Assembly: GCA_027457005.1 (NCBI GenBank)
Contig: DAIDTV010000106.1
Coordinates: forward strand, 1-5,805
Length of the DNA stretch: 5,805 nucleotides
Source of the DNA: Chloroflexota bacterium
Lineage (GTDB): Bacteria > Chloroflexota > Limnocylindria > Limnocylindrales > CSP1-4
Direction: 5' to 3'
Part shown: positions 5,326-5,805 of the stretch, piece after piece
Layout of the letters: each line of letters begins with the position of its first letter
Position numbering within the stretch: the first letter of the stretch is position 1
Program-made: the position numbers and the translations under genes
The notes under the pieces: model-generated
The model's input: the letters and a program-made list of their open reading frames with translations, nothing else
Told to the model about the DNA's origin: nothing
Database searches by the model: none

Positions 5326-5805
5326 TCAGCCGCCGGGGCGCGGTGGGGCCGTCACGCGACGCGGTGGCTCCTCGAACGTCACCGCGCCGGGGCCTCCGAC
5401 GTCGATCGCGACATCGGGTGGGAGCTCGCGCGCGAGGATGTGGAGCGTGTCGTCGGCCGGGGGGAGGCCCGCAGCCACGAAGGCGGCCGTGCGGGTCGCC
5501 ACCATGGGGGCCCCGTCCGGCACGCGGAGGCGCAGGGGCCGCCCGAGGGCCGCGCGGGTGGCCACGGCCAGCTCCAGCACCTCGTCGCCGTCGCCGGCCA
5601 CGAGCGCCGCCCACGGCCGTTCGTCCGCCGCCATCGCCTCGCCCAGCGGCACGATCGCGAGCGCCCACCGCGCGCGGCCTCGAGAACCGCCACGCTCGAC
5701 GACCAGGACGTCGCCGGAGCGGACGTGCGCGGCGAACCGGATGACCGTCAGCTCCTGGAAGGCCCAGCTGCGGAACTCGTACAGGCGATCCCCGAGGGCG
5801 AACGT
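5326..5805 (-). CDS. Unidentified protein, C-terminal 159 residues (possible GNAT-like domain)
   Basis: The frame is open from the window edge to a TGA at 5328-5326, so the start and N-terminus are missing. Visible parts are GDRLYEFRSWAFQELTVIRF, then a strand (SGDVLVVERG), another strand (ARWALAIVPLG), WAALVAGDGDEVLELAVATRAAL, a strand RPLRLRVPDG, and AAFVAAGLPPADDTLHILAREL near the end. This strand/helix order and the closing 'AAGL...DTLHI' resemble the C-terminal half of GNAT acetyltransferases, but I see no clear acetyl-CoA loop, so the function is unproven. There is no signal peptide or membrane segment in the visible part. The tail after about residue 135 is Pro/Arg/Gly-rich and probably disordered. 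It ends 29 bases before the glycosyltransferase and is likely in the same operon. A GTG at 5652 could in principle be a start, but the coding pattern runs on upstream of it. Confidence 0.6.
   Translation of the reverse strand, partial: TFALGDRLYEFRSWAFQELTVIRFAAHVRSGDVLVVERGGSRGRARWALAIVPLGEAMAADERPWAALVAGDGDEVLELAVATRAALGRPLRLRVPDGAPMVATRTAAFVAAGLPPADDTLHILARELPPDVAIDVGGPGAVTFEEPPRRVTAPPRPGG

Noticed and set aside
5297..5668. N-terminal extension of the glycosyltransferase to 5668
   Set aside because: It overlaps the upstream gene in another frame and is Arg/Gly/Pro-rich. The glycosyltransferase fold starts shortly after the ATG at 5296.

Overview
The window is very GC-rich DNA, by eye around 70 %. 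Every gene I can support lies on the minus strand, packed head to tail with start/stop overlaps, so it reads from right to left as one operon. GC content, codon use and gene content fit a high-GC soil or aquatic bacterium such as a Gemmatimonadota or actinobacterial lineage. That placement is inference; there is no rRNA or other marker here.

Layout in transcription order. (1) 5805-5326: the C-terminal 159 residues of a protein that I cannot name firmly (weak resemblance to a GNAT acetyltransferase). (2) 5296-3911: a 461-residue GT-A glycosyltransferase with a DSD metal motif, best read as a glucosylglycerate/mannosylglycerate synthase-like enzyme. (3) 3914-1947: a 655-residue fusion of two universal-stress-protein (USP) domains to a full-length glucosyl-3-phosphoglycerate synthase (GpgS). 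(4) 1950-1756: a possible 64-codon small ORF that exactly fills the spacer. It has a good Shine-Dalgarno sequence and contains an 18-bp minisatellite. (5) 1756-581: glycerate kinase. (6) 584-1: the first 194 residues of an endonuclease III-like DNA glycosylase, cut by the window edge.

Genes 2, 3 and 5 make a coherent pathway around glucosylglycerate, a compatible solute and the precursor of glycerate-capped polysaccharides. GpgS joins an NDP-glucose to 3-phosphoglycerate. The second transferase may join glucose or mannose directly to D-glycerate. Glycerate kinase interconnects free glycerate and phosphoglycerate. A dedicated glucosyl-3-phosphoglycerate phosphatase (GpgP) is not visible in the window. 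The USP domains on GpgS suggest that the synthase is tied to a stress signal.

The most notable points are the USP-USP-GpgS fusion, two different glycerate-type glycosyltransferases side by side, and the repeat-bearing small ORF between gpgS and glycerate kinase. No RNA gene, mobile element, CRISPR array or convincing terminator was seen. The only gaps between genes are 5297-5325 and, if the small ORF is not real, 1757-1946.
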